DNA of 64,000 nt from JBJSXJ01 sp044235425 (GCA_044235425.1 JBIIHW010000022.1:1-64000), one strand, 5' to 3'. Counted from the first letter of the stretch, positions 48,980-58,618 are shown. Notes: generated from the letters alone by a model not told the origin. A program made the numbers and translations.

Positions 48980-50641
48980 ATGCGCATTCATGTGACTCTG
49001 GTGGCCATCCTGCTCTCGTTAATGTTCCAGTCGGTTTCCCGTGCGGATGAATTTGTGGTGGAGCCGGGATTCACGTCAATTTTTGACGGCAAGTCACTGG
49101 ATGGTTGGGAGGGAAACCTGAAATCGTTTCGGGTGGAAGAGGGAGCGATTGTCGCCGGTACCTTCTACAGTTCGATTCCTCGCAATGAGTTCCTTTGTAC
49201 CAAGAAACGATATGGTGATTTTGAGTTGCGACTGGAGGCTCGGCTGCGCGGCGAAGGACAAAACGCTGGAATTCAATTTCGTAGCGAGCGAGTGCCTAAT
49301 CATCACGAGGTGAGTGGTTACCAGTGTGACATGGGAATCATGAAGGATCGTCCCATTTGGGGATTTCTGTATGATGAATCGCGGCGGAATAAGTTTCTGG
49401 TCGAGGCGGATGCGGAAACGATGAGTCGCGCCGCTCGACCTCACAGTTGGAACAATCTTGTGATCCGCTGCGTCGGACCGCGGGTCGAGATCTGGGTCAA
49501 CGGAGTGCAGACGGTCGATTACACCGAAGCGGATGCCGCCATTGCCAAGCGTGGAGTGATCGGACTGCAGATTCATGGAGGAGCGCCCGCGGAGGCTTAT
49601 TATCGCAAGATTCGGATCAAGTTGCTCGGTAAGCCTGAAGCAGTGGAAGCGGACGAAAAGCAGTCGGTCGCGCCGGAAGTGCTGGATCCGGTAGCGGCAA
49701 CGGCGGACGACGTGCAGTTGCTCTATGCCGGCGATATTATGCTCGACGATCTTCCTGGCCAGGCGATAGCTCGGGGCATCGATCCGTTCCAGGAATTCGC
49801 CGATGTATTCAAGGCGGCTCAGGCCACCATCGGGAATTTGGAATGTGTGGTCGCGACGAAGGGGGAAGAGGTCAAGAAACCATTCGCCTTTCGCGCTCGG
49901 CCATCCGTTCTGCCGGTGCTCAAGCGGCACATTGGGATCGTTTCACTGGCCAATAATCACAGTGGCGATTTTGGACATGCTGCTTTTTTGGAGCAGTTGG
50001 ATTTGCTGGCCGAGCACAAGATTGCTCATTTCGGCGGTGGGCGCGACTGCAGCCAGGCAAGACTGCCTTACATGCTAACGGTCAAAGGACTGCGGATCGC
50101 TCTGCTGGGCTATAACGAATTCAAGCCGCGATCATTTGAGGCGGGACCGGATTGGCCGGGAGTGGCCTGGAGCGTCGACGAACAAGTGATTGCCGACATT
50201 CGAGCCGCTCGCACTCGTCACCACGCCGACCTCGTCATTCCCTACATGCACTGGGGCTGGGAACAAGAGCCGGCTAGCGCGCGGCAGAAACAACTGGCCC
50301 GGATGATGATCGATGTGGGAGCAGACGTCGTCGTGGGTGCTCACCCTCATGTCACCCAAGAAGTGGAGTATTACAAGGGAAAACTGATCGCTTACAGTTT
50401 GGGGAATTTTGTATTCGACGGCTTCGGCGAAGGGCCAGAACGAGTGGGCTGGCTCCTCCGCTTGCGACTAAATAAACAAGGCTTGGTTGCTTGGGATACC
50501 GTCGTCGCCAATTTGGATGACGAGGGCATTCCGCATCTGGCGCGTGAGGCGGCAAGCCCGGCAGGACGAGCGGGTTCGTTCCAAATCGAGGAACGCCGCG
50601 CCCTCATCGACTCGCCTTTGACCCTGCTCAACGGCAAGTAG
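48980..50641 (+). CDS. Fusion of DUF1080 domain and CapA-like phosphatase
   Basis: 553 residues. Signal peptide (1-20). Residues about 24-215 form a DUF1080-type jelly-roll, now linked to 3-keto-glycoside hydrolysis (SIFDGKSLDGWEGN, NAGIQFRSERVPNH, VEIWVNGVQTVDY). Residues about 240-480 are a CapA/poly-gamma-glutamate-type metallophosphatase (LLYAGDIMLDD, TIGNLECVV, SLANNHSGDFG, YMHWGWEQE, VVGAHPHVTQ). The two are usually separate proteins; the join is unusual. It should act outside the cytoplasm on polysaccharide or polyglutamate material. ATG 48980 has GAGG ten bases before it. Confidence 0.9.
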   Translation: MRIHVTLVAILLSLMFQSVSRADEFVVEPGFTSIFDGKSLDGWEGNLKSFRVEEGAIVAGTFYSSIPRNEFLCTKKRYGDFELRLEARLRGEGQNAGIQFRSERVPNHHEVSGYQCDMGIMKDRPIWGFLYDESRRNKFLVEADAETMSRAARPHSWNNLVIRCVGPRVEIWVNGVQTVDYTEADAAIAKRGVIGLQIHGGAPAEAYYRKIRIKLLGKPEAVEADEKQSVAPEVLDPVAATADDVQLLYAGDIMLDDLPGQAIARGIDPFQEFADVFKAAQATIGNLECVVATKGEEVKKPFAFRARPSVLPVLKRHIGIVSLANNHSGDFGHAAFLEQLDLLAEHKIAHFGGGRDCSQARLPYMLTVKGLRIALLGYNEFKPRSFEAGPDWPGVAWSVDEQVIADIRAARTRHHADLVIPYMHWGWEQEPASARQKQLARMMIDVGADVVVGAHPHVTQEVEYYKGKLIAYSLGNFVFDGFGEGPERVGWLLRLRLNKQGLVAWDTVVANLDDEGIPHLAREAASPAGRAGSFQIEERRALIDSPLTLLNGK

Positions 50642-50660
50642 GATACGCGGACTCGTGTCT

Positions 50661-50689
50661 CCATCACCTCCATCACCTCCATCACCTCC
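50661..50689. repeat. 9-bp tandem repeat CCATCACCT x3
   Basis: Three tandem copies of CCATCACCT lie between the CapA-like gene and the secretin gene. No known role. Confidence 0.88.
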
Positions 50690-50876
50690 GTGTCTTCCAA
50701 CCGCGGAGTGGGATGGTAACGATTTCAGGTTTTTTGAAAAAAACTTGCCCCCGAATCCTAACATTTCGATTCGGCCAACGAATAAGTAAGGGAGGCTTCA
50801 CGGATGAGGCCTGGTGCAGTGATTCGCTGCACGCTTGTCGCTTGGTTTTTCTCATGCTGTTGACGGAGTCGTTAGC

Positions 50877-52688
50877 ATGTCTCAGCGCACGGGGCCTCAG
50901 GGGCCATCTCGCCGTCGTTTCTTTGCTATTCCTGGTGAACTGCGGTGGTGGCTAGCCATCGTCCTATCGCTGTCGTTGTATTTGCTCTGGGAGTTTTCGG
51001 TTCCAGTGCCACTGCAGGCGCAGACTGGAGTTCATGAAACGGTGCGTGAGCTACCGCTTCTGCAGCCGCCGCCAACGGTTGATTGGGAGCCGCATACTGT
51101 CCAGCCCGAGTTGCCGGTGGTGGAGCGAGAGAGTGGGCGTGAGCCGCAGGCATCCACGAGCGGCTTGGGGCCGCTGGAGGCGCTGGAGCGGCCGGTCGTG
51201 GCGGGGCGATTGGAGTTGCTGGTTGGTCAGTCTCGACTGCTCACCCTGCGTCGACCGTTACCACCAGCTTCGTCACCATTTATTGCACTTGGCGATCCGG
51301 CGGTTGCGCATATCGATCTGTTACCAGATGGGCGTACGCTGCGACTGATTGGACTGCAGGCGGGTGCGACCGATTTGTCGCTCCGGATGAGCCAGGAAGC
51401 GCCGACGACCTATCTGCTTACGGTAGGCCATGACGTGGATTCGATGATGGAGCGGCTGGAGCGAATTTTTCCTCGTACTAAGGTGAAAGTTTCTCAGGTG
51501 CGCGGAGTGCTGATATTGGAGGGGCAAGTGCAGTATGCACGACAAGCTCAGCTTATCGAACGCGCATTAATCGCGATGTTGCCGGGAGCGGGGATGGCGG
51601 GCCACGCGGGAATGACAGGCGAAGCAGCTGCAGCGGGCAGTGCGGGAATGGCAGGCGGTGCGATGATGGCAACTGGCATGACGGGGGCAAGTAGCATGAC
51701 GGGGGCAAGTGGTGATCCGCGCGTCATTAATCTGCTGCAGATACCCGGTCAGCGACAGGTGATGCTGCAGGTTCGCATTGGGGAGCTGAATCGTTCCGCA
51801 CTGCGTGAAATTGGAGCCGACTGGTTTGTGCGCTGGAGTCAGCGGAATTTAGCGGGGGCCCGGATTGCTGGGGCCGAGCAAACGCTGCAAGGATTTCAAG
51901 GAATTGGCCAGCGTGCGACCGCTTTTGGCATCTTTCCTACGCCACATGTGGAGGTGGTGCTGCGGGCACTCACGGATCGCGGGCTACTGCAGGTGATGGC
52001 CGAACCCAATCTTGTAGCGCTGGATGGTGAGCGTGCCAGTTTTCTGGCCGGTGGTCAGTTTCCAGTGCCGATTCCACAGGGTGGTGGAGTGGCCAGTTCC
52101 AATTCGATTCAATTCAAAGAATTTGGTGTGCAACTGGAATTCCTTGCCCAGATCCTTGACCAAGACACGCTGCGGCTGAAGGTTGCGCCGGAAGTGAGTA
52201 CGATTGATCGTTCGATTGGCACGACGCTGGTCACGGGGGGAGATCCCGTACCTGGCCTGATCACTCGCAAAGTGGCGACCACCGTGGAGCTACAGCAGGG
52301 TGAGACGCTCGCCTTGGCGGGCCTCTTACAGACAGAACTGGATGGTCGTTCCCAGCGTTTGCCGCTGATGGGCGACTTACCCTACTTAGGTCCACTCTTT
52401 ACGAACACCAGTCATCGGCGTGTGGAGAAGGAATTGCTGGTGCTGGTGAGTCCGGTGCTACTGGCAGTTCGCGATCAGCCACGGCCTAAATCATTGCCGG
52501 GAGGCGGTATTCAGGAACCGACGGATCGCGAGTTTTTTCTAGAAAGTCGACTGGAACGTCGTGAACTGGTACGAGCCGATGCACATGAAAAAAATTCCGA
52601 GGGCAGGCCACTTACGGTCGCTCGGCCTGATCGTCGTCCGTCGCTTCGCGAGCAGACGATTCGACCGGTTTTGTGGTCTGGGCCGTAG
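50877..52688 (+). CDS. Type II/III secretin (CpaC/RcpA-like)
   Basis: 603 residues. A hydrophobic segment near the N-terminus (about 23-45) is followed by a Pro-rich linker, a pilus/BON-like N domain (SMMERLERIFPRTKVKVSQVRGVLILEG), a Met/Gly/Ala-rich insertion of about 40 residues, and the secretin beta-domain (QRQVMLQVRIGELNRSALREIGADW ... VMAEPNLVALDGERASFLAGGQFPVPIPQ ... ELLVLVSP). It should form an outer-membrane ring for a Tad-type pilus or type II secretion system. No other pilus gene is next to it. GGAG about nine bases before ATG 50877 supports the start. Its last 77 bases overlap the converging kinase gene. Confidence 0.92.
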   Translation: MSQRTGPQGPSRRRFFAIPGELRWWLAIVLSLSLYLLWEFSVPVPLQAQTGVHETVRELPLLQPPPTVDWEPHTVQPELPVVERESGREPQASTSGLGPLEALERPVVAGRLELLVGQSRLLTLRRPLPPASSPFIALGDPAVAHIDLLPDGRTLRLIGLQAGATDLSLRMSQEAPTTYLLTVGHDVDSMMERLERIFPRTKVKVSQVRGVLILEGQVQYARQAQLIERALIAMLPGAGMAGHAGMTGEAAAAGSAGMAGGAMMATGMTGASSMTGASGDPRVINLLQIPGQRQVMLQVRIGELNRSALREIGADWFVRWSQRNLAGARIAGAEQTLQGFQGIGQRATAFGIFPTPHVEVVLRALTDRGLLQVMAEPNLVALDGERASFLAGGQFPVPIPQGGGVASSNSIQFKEFGVQLEFLAQILDQDTLRLKVAPEVSTIDRSIGTTLVTGGDPVPGLITRKVATTVELQQGETLALAGLLQTELDGRSQRLPLMGDLPYLGPLFTNTSHRRVEKELLVLVSPVLLAVRDQPRPKSLPGGGIQEPTDREFFLESRLERRELVRADAHEKNSEGRPLTVARPDRRPSLREQTIRPVLWSGP

Positions 52689-55600
52689 CCGGTGTTTCCG
52701 GGAGCGATTCGGGATCAAAGCCAGCTCTGCGAGCCGGATTATTCGCTTGATCGTCCACTTGAAAATCGTGTTTGGTGAGCTGATCTAGCGGGGAACGATC
52801 GTGTTGCAGCTGTTTCCACATTACCATGCCCACCGAAGGCTGCTCCAATAACCAGTTTTCTTGTCGCGCCTGGTCGCGATCGCGCAGCGTGTATTCGCTT
52901 AGTGGGTTGGCCTGACCTGCGACAGCCACCTTCAGTAGCACCGCATCGTTGGGATAAAAGTTGCCCGACCCGGAAAGGTGCGGACGTTTACGAGTCGGTT
53001 CAAGACCGGCGGCCCATTGCATTTCAAACAACGTGAGTGGAGTGGGGGCGGTGAGCGAGCTTTGGGTCGACAGAAAAATGCAATTCGTCAGCTCGCTGAC
53101 CAGATCAAGCGGAAAACGTGTTTGGGCGTCGAGCGTCATGAGACAGAGCGGTTGTCCCATGGCGGCTGTCACCTGCGACAGCTGCAGCGCGATACCTTGC
53201 GAGGGCAGTGGCTGACCACGCGCACCACTCGTTTCAATCAGACCTTCCGACGAAGCGAACAATCCTTGCTGCCAAGCCAACCGAAAAGGCACTCCTTTGA
53301 GCGATCGAATGAGCGTAGCTTGCCCGCGAACGACACAATTCCTTAGGGTGATCAGCGGAGTGGTGGTGTCGCGCGCACCTTTCATGTCCATCATCGTTTC
53401 CGTTGGTGGCGGTTCCACGAACTGGAAAAATGCCGCTCGATGCAACGGGCGACCACCTTTCACCACGTTGCGAATGGTGAGCGAACAATCATTCCATTCG
53501 ACTTGACCGGGGTGATCAAGTTCGAAGAGGGACCAGTCGTTCGATGGATCCGGTGGTAAAACCAACTCGACTGGCACTCGATCCCAGGTGAGCGAACTGC
53601 GCACGATGCGGATCAGCCGATGATCGACGACGGACGTGGAATTACCTGGAGCGAAGCGCACGATCGGCTGATAGCCGGCTCCCGCACGGACCGTGACGTG
53701 ACGTGCGGCGAGCGACACATCGCAGGGCTGCTCGGTGCGTTCACCATCAAATCGCAACTCGATCAGTTCCACGTTGGGTAAGTTCACGGCTTGTCGAAAA
53801 GCAGCCCGCAGAGAATCGAAGCGTCGAGCATCTCGATCGGTGCTGGAAAGAGTCTCGGGGGCTCCCACGATCAGACGTCGGATCTTGAGCGAGTGGCTAC
53901 CACTGAGCGGCTCGTCGTCGGTCGTCGCCGCGTTACGCTCGGCCGACTCACGAGCTACAGGCTCACGGGCTACAGGCTCACGGGCTACAGGCTCACGGGC
54001 TGGTGCATCGGAGGCGCGCGAATCACTTAGTTCGGTTCGCACGCTGTTGAGATTACCGCTGGTATTGCCGCTGGCTCCGCTGCCGCTGCCACTGGCGCCG
54101 CTGCCGCTGTCGCCACTGCCACCGCTGTCGCTTCCGCGCGCTTCACGTGCCGTGCTGCTGCTTTCGCTCGTGGTTCGCTCAGGATTGTTTGTGTCGATGG
54201 TTTTGTCGACAGTCTTTCCCTCGGTATTCGTGGTGGCAGGATTGCCGGTAGCAGAGTCTGGCAGGTTCGCGGGAATGGTGGTGGATCCCGGGGCATTGAC
54301 GTTTGTGTTGACTCCGGCACCCGCCGCCCGACCGGCGGACTCGCCTCCGCTTTCGTCGGTCGAGTTGTTCGTTGTGGGCGTGGTCGCGGGGGCCGTGGAG
54401 CTGGGGCTGCCGCGCGCCGAATCTTCACTGCTGGCCGGTGAGCGTTCTTCCTGGGTGGCATTCGCATCGGTGGCAGGCTGTTCGTCGGGGGGAGGACGCC
54501 GTGTGGGCTGCTGCAGGGGATCCACCATCCAGCGTGAGGGTGGATTGGCGGTGGGTGAAGTGCGGCTGGAGGAGCTGGACTGGCGAGCGGTTTCGGCAGC
54601 TGTTGGGTACTCCGGCCGAACTGGGGCCAGGCTGCGATCTCGGCTTGTCGAACCACGGTATTCGATCCAAGCGACGACCGCTGCCAGTGCAACGGCAACA
54701 GCGATCCAAGGACCGTGAAGCTGCCACCAGGATTGTGCCGGTAATGGTTCCGGTAACCAGGCTGACGAGCGGCTAGCGGTGGTCGTTAAGCCGAGTTGTT
54801 GCGACAGTTGACTGAGCGCTTTGCAGAGTTCCGCGGGCGTCTGCACTCGACGCCCCGGTTGTTTGGCCAGCAACCGCTGGACCAGGGCGTTCATTTCATC
54901 GGGCAAGTCCGGGCGGAAGGTGCGTAAATCGGGCGGCGGATCGCTGCTGTGACTCAAGAGCTTCTGCAGCACCGTGCCGTCGGGAAACGGTGGACGCCCT
55001 GTCAGCATGTAGAAGAGCGTACAGCCGAGCGAATAGAGATCGCTGCGTACGTCGGCACAGCGTGGATCTCGAGCTTGTTCGGGTGAGACGTAGTCAAACG
55101 TTCCTAGTGTTACGCCCGTGGCGGTCAGATCCCCCTGCGGCGTTTCGATCTGATGCAATCGCGCCAGCCCCATGTCCACCAATTTGATCCGCTGATCGGC
55201 CGTCACCAGGACGTTGGAAGGCTTGATGTCCCGATGGACGACGCCCCGCTGAGCTGCATGATCCAGGGCTTGAGCTAATTGAGTGGTGAAGTCAATCACC
55301 TCTGTCAGCGACAGGGGACCTTGGTTTGCGACCAGGTCACGCAGATTATCACCGTCGATGTATTCAAAGACGATGTAGTTGAGGCTCTCCTGTTCGCCGA
55401 CATAATAGACTCGAGCGATATTGGGATGATCGAGTCGGGCGGCGCTTTGGGCTTCATTTTGAAACCGCCGCACGGTGTCTTGAGCAGCGGGATCGAAGCT
55501 GGTCGCGATTGCGGGGAGTACTTTCACCGCCACGATCCGGCCCAGTTTGGTGTCCACGCCGCGAAAGACGGCTCCCATGCCGCCACCACCCACGAACTTC

Positions 55601-55755
55601 TCCAGATGGAAATGGCCGAGTGTCGTGCCTTCTAAATTGGCACCTAGCTCGCGCACCCCAGCCAACAAGGCTGGTGGAGGTAAATCACTGCCCGGCGGGC
55701 GCTGACTCAGCACCGTCGCATCGTTCAGTTGAAGTTCAGGGTGCTGATCCGCCAT
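52612..55755 (-). CDS. Ser/Thr protein kinase with beta-helix-like ectodomain
   Basis: 1047 residues from ATG 55755 (MADQHPEL); a longer frame with a TTG start at 55929 would add a membrane helix. The kinase domain (about 44-310) has FVGGGGMGAVF, AVKVL, HRDIKPSNVL, LVDMGLARL (DMG for DFG) and GTFDYVSPEQA. A membrane helix (about 345-365) follows. The external part begins with about 300 residues of Ser/Gly/Thr/Pro-rich low-complexity sequence including four REPVA-type repeats. It ends in about 380 residues suggesting a parallel beta-helix (RAAFRQAVNLPNVELIELRF ... VTVRAGAGYQPIVRF). The ligand is unknown. Confidence 0.92.
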   Translation of the reverse strand: MADQHPELQLNDATVLSQRPPGSDLPPPALLAGVRELGANLEGTTLGHFHLEKFVGGGGMGAVFRGVDTKLGRIVAVKVLPAIATSFDPAAQDTVRRFQNEAQSAARLDHPNIARVYYVGEQESLNYIVFEYIDGDNLRDLVANQGPLSLTEVIDFTTQLAQALDHAAQRGVVHRDIKPSNVLVTADQRIKLVDMGLARLHQIETPQGDLTATGVTLGTFDYVSPEQARDPRCADVRSDLYSLGCTLFYMLTGRPPFPDGTVLQKLLSHSSDPPPDLRTFRPDLPDEMNALVQRLLAKQPGRRVQTPAELCKALSQLSQQLGLTTTASRSSAWLPEPLPAQSWWQLHGPWIAVAVALAAVVAWIEYRGSTSRDRSLAPVRPEYPTAAETARQSSSSSRTSPTANPPSRWMVDPLQQPTRRPPPDEQPATDANATQEERSPASSEDSARGSPSSTAPATTPTTNNSTDESGGESAGRAAGAGVNTNVNAPGSTTIPANLPDSATGNPATTNTEGKTVDKTIDTNNPERTTSESSSTAREARGSDSGGSGDSGSGASGSGSGASGNTSGNLNSVRTELSDSRASDAPAREPVAREPVAREPVARESAERNAATTDDEPLSGSHSLKIRRLIVGAPETLSSTDRDARRFDSLRAAFRQAVNLPNVELIELRFDGERTEQPCDVSLAARHVTVRAGAGYQPIVRFAPGNSTSVVDHRLIRIVRSSLTWDRVPVELVLPPDPSNDWSLFELDHPGQVEWNDCSLTIRNVVKGGRPLHRAAFFQFVEPPPTETMMDMKGARDTTTPLITLRNCVVRGQATLIRSLKGVPFRLAWQQGLFASSEGLIETSGARGQPLPSQGIALQLSQVTAAMGQPLCLMTLDAQTRFPLDLVSELTNCIFLSTQSSLTAPTPLTLFEMQWAAGLEPTRKRPHLSGSGNFYPNDAVLLKVAVAGQANPLSEYTLRDRDQARQENWLLEQPSVGMVMWKQLQHDRSPLDQLTKHDFQVDDQANNPARRAGFDPESLPETPATAQTTKPVESSAREATDDDQAERP
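53946..54005 (-). repeat. 15-bp coding repeat encoding REPVA
   Basis: Four near-identical copies of a 15-base unit (GCTCACGGGCTACAG on the plus strand) sit in the low-complexity linker of the second kinase, coding for a Arg-Glu-Pro-Val-Ala repeat on the minus strand. Confidence 0.93.
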
Positions 55756-56227
55756 GCCATCACCACTGCCATCGGATTCAGTTCGCGGCTGCACAATCCT
55801 CTGCACACTCCGCGAACCAATGCGTAATTGCCACGAATTCGTGCATCTTGCCAGCCAGAAAAGTAGGACGGCTGACAAAACCCACGCATAGATAGGCTTG
55901 AATGTAAAAGCCGGGACCACAGCCGTCAACGAAATTTGCCTAAAACTATCCGCTCGGCGCTGCTCCGCGCATGCTGCGCAATCTTCGTGCGAATGTTCAA
56001 ACTCTAGGCAGAGTCTGCCTGGATTACGACGTTGTCCGGATTCGCTACGATTTTTTCGTAATGATTAACTCCTTATCTATCAATACTCTCTCGCCTTTTT
56101 CCGCCATTTGGATTTCAGCTCTGGCACTAGATCTGCATTGCTGAGCGTCGAGGCGATGTGAGCGTCTTGCAGTGCGACGCTCGTCAGCAAGAAGAACCAG
56201 GGAAAAGGAAAGGCGGAGTAGCAAAAC
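55756..56227. other. Intergenic region upstream of kinase and amt
   Basis: About 470 bases separate the divergent kinase and ammonium-transporter genes. Its left part is open in the kinase frame up to 55929. I see no convincing promoter pair, inverted repeat or small gene. The sequence turns AT-rich around 56050-56090, where the amt promoter is likely. Confidence 0.5.
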
Positions 56228-57988
56228 ATGAGATGGATGAATTTGAAAAGTGGCGGGCTACGTCGACACGTAGCTTTGTGGGCGGTCCTGCTGGCCACCG
56301 GTTGGTCAGCGATCGCGGGTGCTCAGGATGCGCCCGCTAAGCCCGACGCAGCGGCACCGGAAGCTGCGGCGCCAGCGGCGGCGGCGGAAACACCTGCGGC
56401 GGCACCCGCTGCGGCTCCTCCCGTGTTGCCACCGTACTTCTCGGGTGCCAATCCTGATCCTGCGAAGCCCATTTGGCCCGACTCGACCGGTGCCGGTGCG
56501 GGCGTCTGGATCACGCCTGCCGGTGATGGCGCAGGGGACAAGCCCGAAGAGCTGAAGTCCACGGACTTGTACGATCGAATCGCTCATAACATGTTCTCAA
56601 TCAACATGGTCTGGGTGATGCTGGCCGGCTTTTTGGTGATGTTCATGCAAGCTGGTTTCGCGATGGTGGAAACCGGTTTAACTCGCGCGAAGAACTCGGC
56701 CCACACGGTGGCGATGAACTTTATGGTTTACCCGCTAGGGTGTATCGCTTTCTGGGCGTATGGCTTCGCCTTAGGTTGGGGAAATTGGTTTAACGGCCCT
56801 GTGGCTCCCGGCTGGTACGCTTCGCTGGGGCCCGGTCTCTCTGTCCTCAACGAGGGCGTGGGCATCGGTGGTGATCCCGCGACTCCGGGTGTGTTCACCT
56901 ATGGCCTCCTGGGACTAAAGGGCTTCTTCCTCAGCGGCTGTGATGACGTCAGCGTCATGGCGATGTTTTTCTTCATGATGGTCTTCATGGATACAACGGC
57001 GACGATTCCCACCGGATCGATGTGCGAACGTTGGAGCTGGAAGAATTTCTGTTTGTTTGGTCTGTGGGTCGCCCTGCCCTACTGCGTCTACGCGAACTGG
57101 GTGTGGGGTGGTGGTTGGCTCGCTCAGGCGGGCAAGAACTGGGGCTTGGGCCACGGAGCGGTCGACTTCGCCGGCTCTGCCGTCGTCCACTCGATGGGTG
57201 GCGTGCTCGCGCTGGTGGGTGCCTACATCATTGGACCGCGTGTCGGCAAGTATGTGGATGGCAAGCCACAAGCAATTCCCGGACACCACGTGCCGATGGT
57301 CGTCATCGGAACCTTCATCCTCGCCTTCGGCTGGTTTGGGTTCAACCCCGGTTCGACCCTGTCGGGAACCGACCTTCGTATCAGCATCGTGGTCGTCAAT
57401 ACGATGCTGGCGGGCGTCGCCGCGGCCATCTCGACCATGTTGGTACTCTTCGCGAAGGGCCTCAAGCCGGACCCCACCATGCTTTGCAACGGCATGCTCG
57501 CCGGACTCGTCGCCATCACGGCGCCCTGTGCATTCGTCGACGCCTGGGCGTCTGTGGTGATCGGAGCGATCGCCGGTGTACTCGTGGTCCTCAGCGTCTT
57601 CTTTTGGGACCGCATTGGAATTGACGACCCGGTCGGTGCCGTTTCCGTTCACGGGATCAACGGCATCTGGGGTGTGCTGTGCGTCGGGATCTTCGCGAAC
57701 GGCAAGTACGGAGCCGGTTGGAACGGCGTCGTTCGCCCAGACATGGTGGAGAAGTACGGTTCCGATGGTGTCCGCGGTATCCTCTACGGCGACAGCTCGC
57801 AGCTGATGGCTCAGTTGCTCGCCGTCGTCACCGTGGTGATTTTCGGTGGAGTGGTGGGATATGTCTTCTTCAAGATCAGCAACCTGATCACGCCAATTCG
57901 AGTGCCCAAGGAATGGGAAACCGAAGGGCTCGACATTCCCGAAATGGGAACGCTCGGCTATCCCGAGTTCACTCCGAAGAAGTCGTAG
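56228..57988 (+). CDS. amt: Ammonium transporter (Amt/MEP family)
   Basis: 586 residues. A signal peptide and Ala/Pro-rich linker of about 100 residues precede the AmtB domain. The domain starts with NMFSINMVWVMLAGFLVMFMQAGFAMVETGL and has about eleven helices. The pore histidines appear in AGSAVVHSMGG and SVHGINGIWG. It carries ammonium across the cytoplasmic membrane. The N-terminal extension is longer than in E. coli AmtB, which has no Ala-rich linker. GGCGGAG lies about ten bases before ATG 56228. No GlnK gene is adjacent. A clear intrinsic terminator follows. Confidence 0.95.
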   Translation: MRWMNLKSGGLRRHVALWAVLLATGWSAIAGAQDAPAKPDAAAPEAAAPAAAAETPAAAPAAAPPVLPPYFSGANPDPAKPIWPDSTGAGAGVWITPAGDGAGDKPEELKSTDLYDRIAHNMFSINMVWVMLAGFLVMFMQAGFAMVETGLTRAKNSAHTVAMNFMVYPLGCIAFWAYGFALGWGNWFNGPVAPGWYASLGPGLSVLNEGVGIGGDPATPGVFTYGLLGLKGFFLSGCDDVSVMAMFFFMMVFMDTTATIPTGSMCERWSWKNFCLFGLWVALPYCVYANWVWGGGWLAQAGKNWGLGHGAVDFAGSAVVHSMGGVLALVGAYIIGPRVGKYVDGKPQAIPGHHVPMVVIGTFILAFGWFGFNPGSTLSGTDLRISIVVVNTMLAGVAAAISTMLVLFAKGLKPDPTMLCNGMLAGLVAITAPCAFVDAWASVVIGAIAGVLVVLSVFFWDRIGIDDPVGAVSVHGINGIWGVLCVGIFANGKYGAGWNGVVRPDMVEKYGSDGVRGILYGDSSQLMAQLLAVVTVVIFGGVVGYVFFKISNLITPIRVPKEWETEGLDIPEMGTLGYPEFTPKKS

Positions 57989-58025
57989 GCTCGACCTGCC
58001 CGCGAGTTGCTACTCGAACGTTTCC

Positions 58026-58062
58026 AGCCTGCCGGGATTCCCTATCCCGGCAGGCTTTTTTT
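58026..58062 (+). terminator. Intrinsic terminator after amt
   Basis: A perfect 13-base inverted repeat (AGCCTGCCGGGAT / ATCCCGGCAGGCT) with a five-base loop is followed by a run of seven T. It is the only textbook rho-independent terminator in the window. Confidence 0.95.
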
Positions 58063-58233
58063 GCGCACAGGGAGACGGGATGGTTACGCACAGGAAGACG
58101 AAGGCACCGAGAAGATCTCGAAGTTGGAAAACTTGGTCGGAGAATCCAGTGGGGTGACTTTATGCGGCTCGATGAGACGTGATTTTGATCACCAGCAGAT
58201 TTCATCGTTCCTTCCTCACCCCCCCCACCAACC

Positions 58234-58487
58234 AACAACTGACCAATGACAACTGACAACTGACAACTGACAACTGACCAATGACCAATGACCAATGACC
58301 ACTGACCACTGACCACTGACCAATGACCACTGACCACTGACCAATGACCACTGACCACTGACCACTGACCACTGACCACTGACAACTGACAACTGACAAC
58401 TGACCACTGACCACTGACCACTGACCACTGACCACTGACCACTGACCACTGACCAATGACCAATGACCAATGACCAATGACAACTTC
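58234..58487. repeat. Long heptamer array TGACCAC / TGACCAA / TGACAAC
   Basis: About 35 tandem 7-base units (TGACCAC, TGACCAA and TGACAAC variants) extend over 250 bases between amt and the MoxR-like gene. Because seven is not divisible by three, all frames stay open and translate to a WSVVSGQ-like peptide on the minus strand. It is related to the array at 44512. Confidence 0.96.
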
Positions 58488-58511
58488 CCCCTCCTGGTCC
58501 GCCGAGCCTTT

Positions 58512-58546
58512 GTGTCCCCGTGCGCAGCGGCGTCCCCCGTGCGCAA
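58512..58546. repeat. GTCCCCGTGCGCA motif copies
   Basis: Two copies of the GTCCCCGTGCGCA core of the 20-base repeat at 221-318 lie directly after the heptamer array, the second with one extra C. Confidence 0.8.
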
Positions 58547-58618
58547 CAACTCGGTTGGTCATTGACACTTGTGCGCACGGAGCTTTAGGATCACGGCAGA
58601 GGCGCGACACGAGGCGGT

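Noticed and set aside
53735..54718. Plus-strand 327-residue frame opposite the second kinase
   Set aside because: It lies wholly inside the kinase gene. Composition is low-complexity and it has no start signal.
58234..58487. Possible CRISPR array
   Set aside because: Units are seven bases with no spacers of 25-40 bases and no cas genes are present.
58216..58610. Minus-strand reading frames encoding WSVVSGQ repeats
   Set aside because: They are by-products of the 7-base array, which stays open in all three frames. No start signal or conserved domain.
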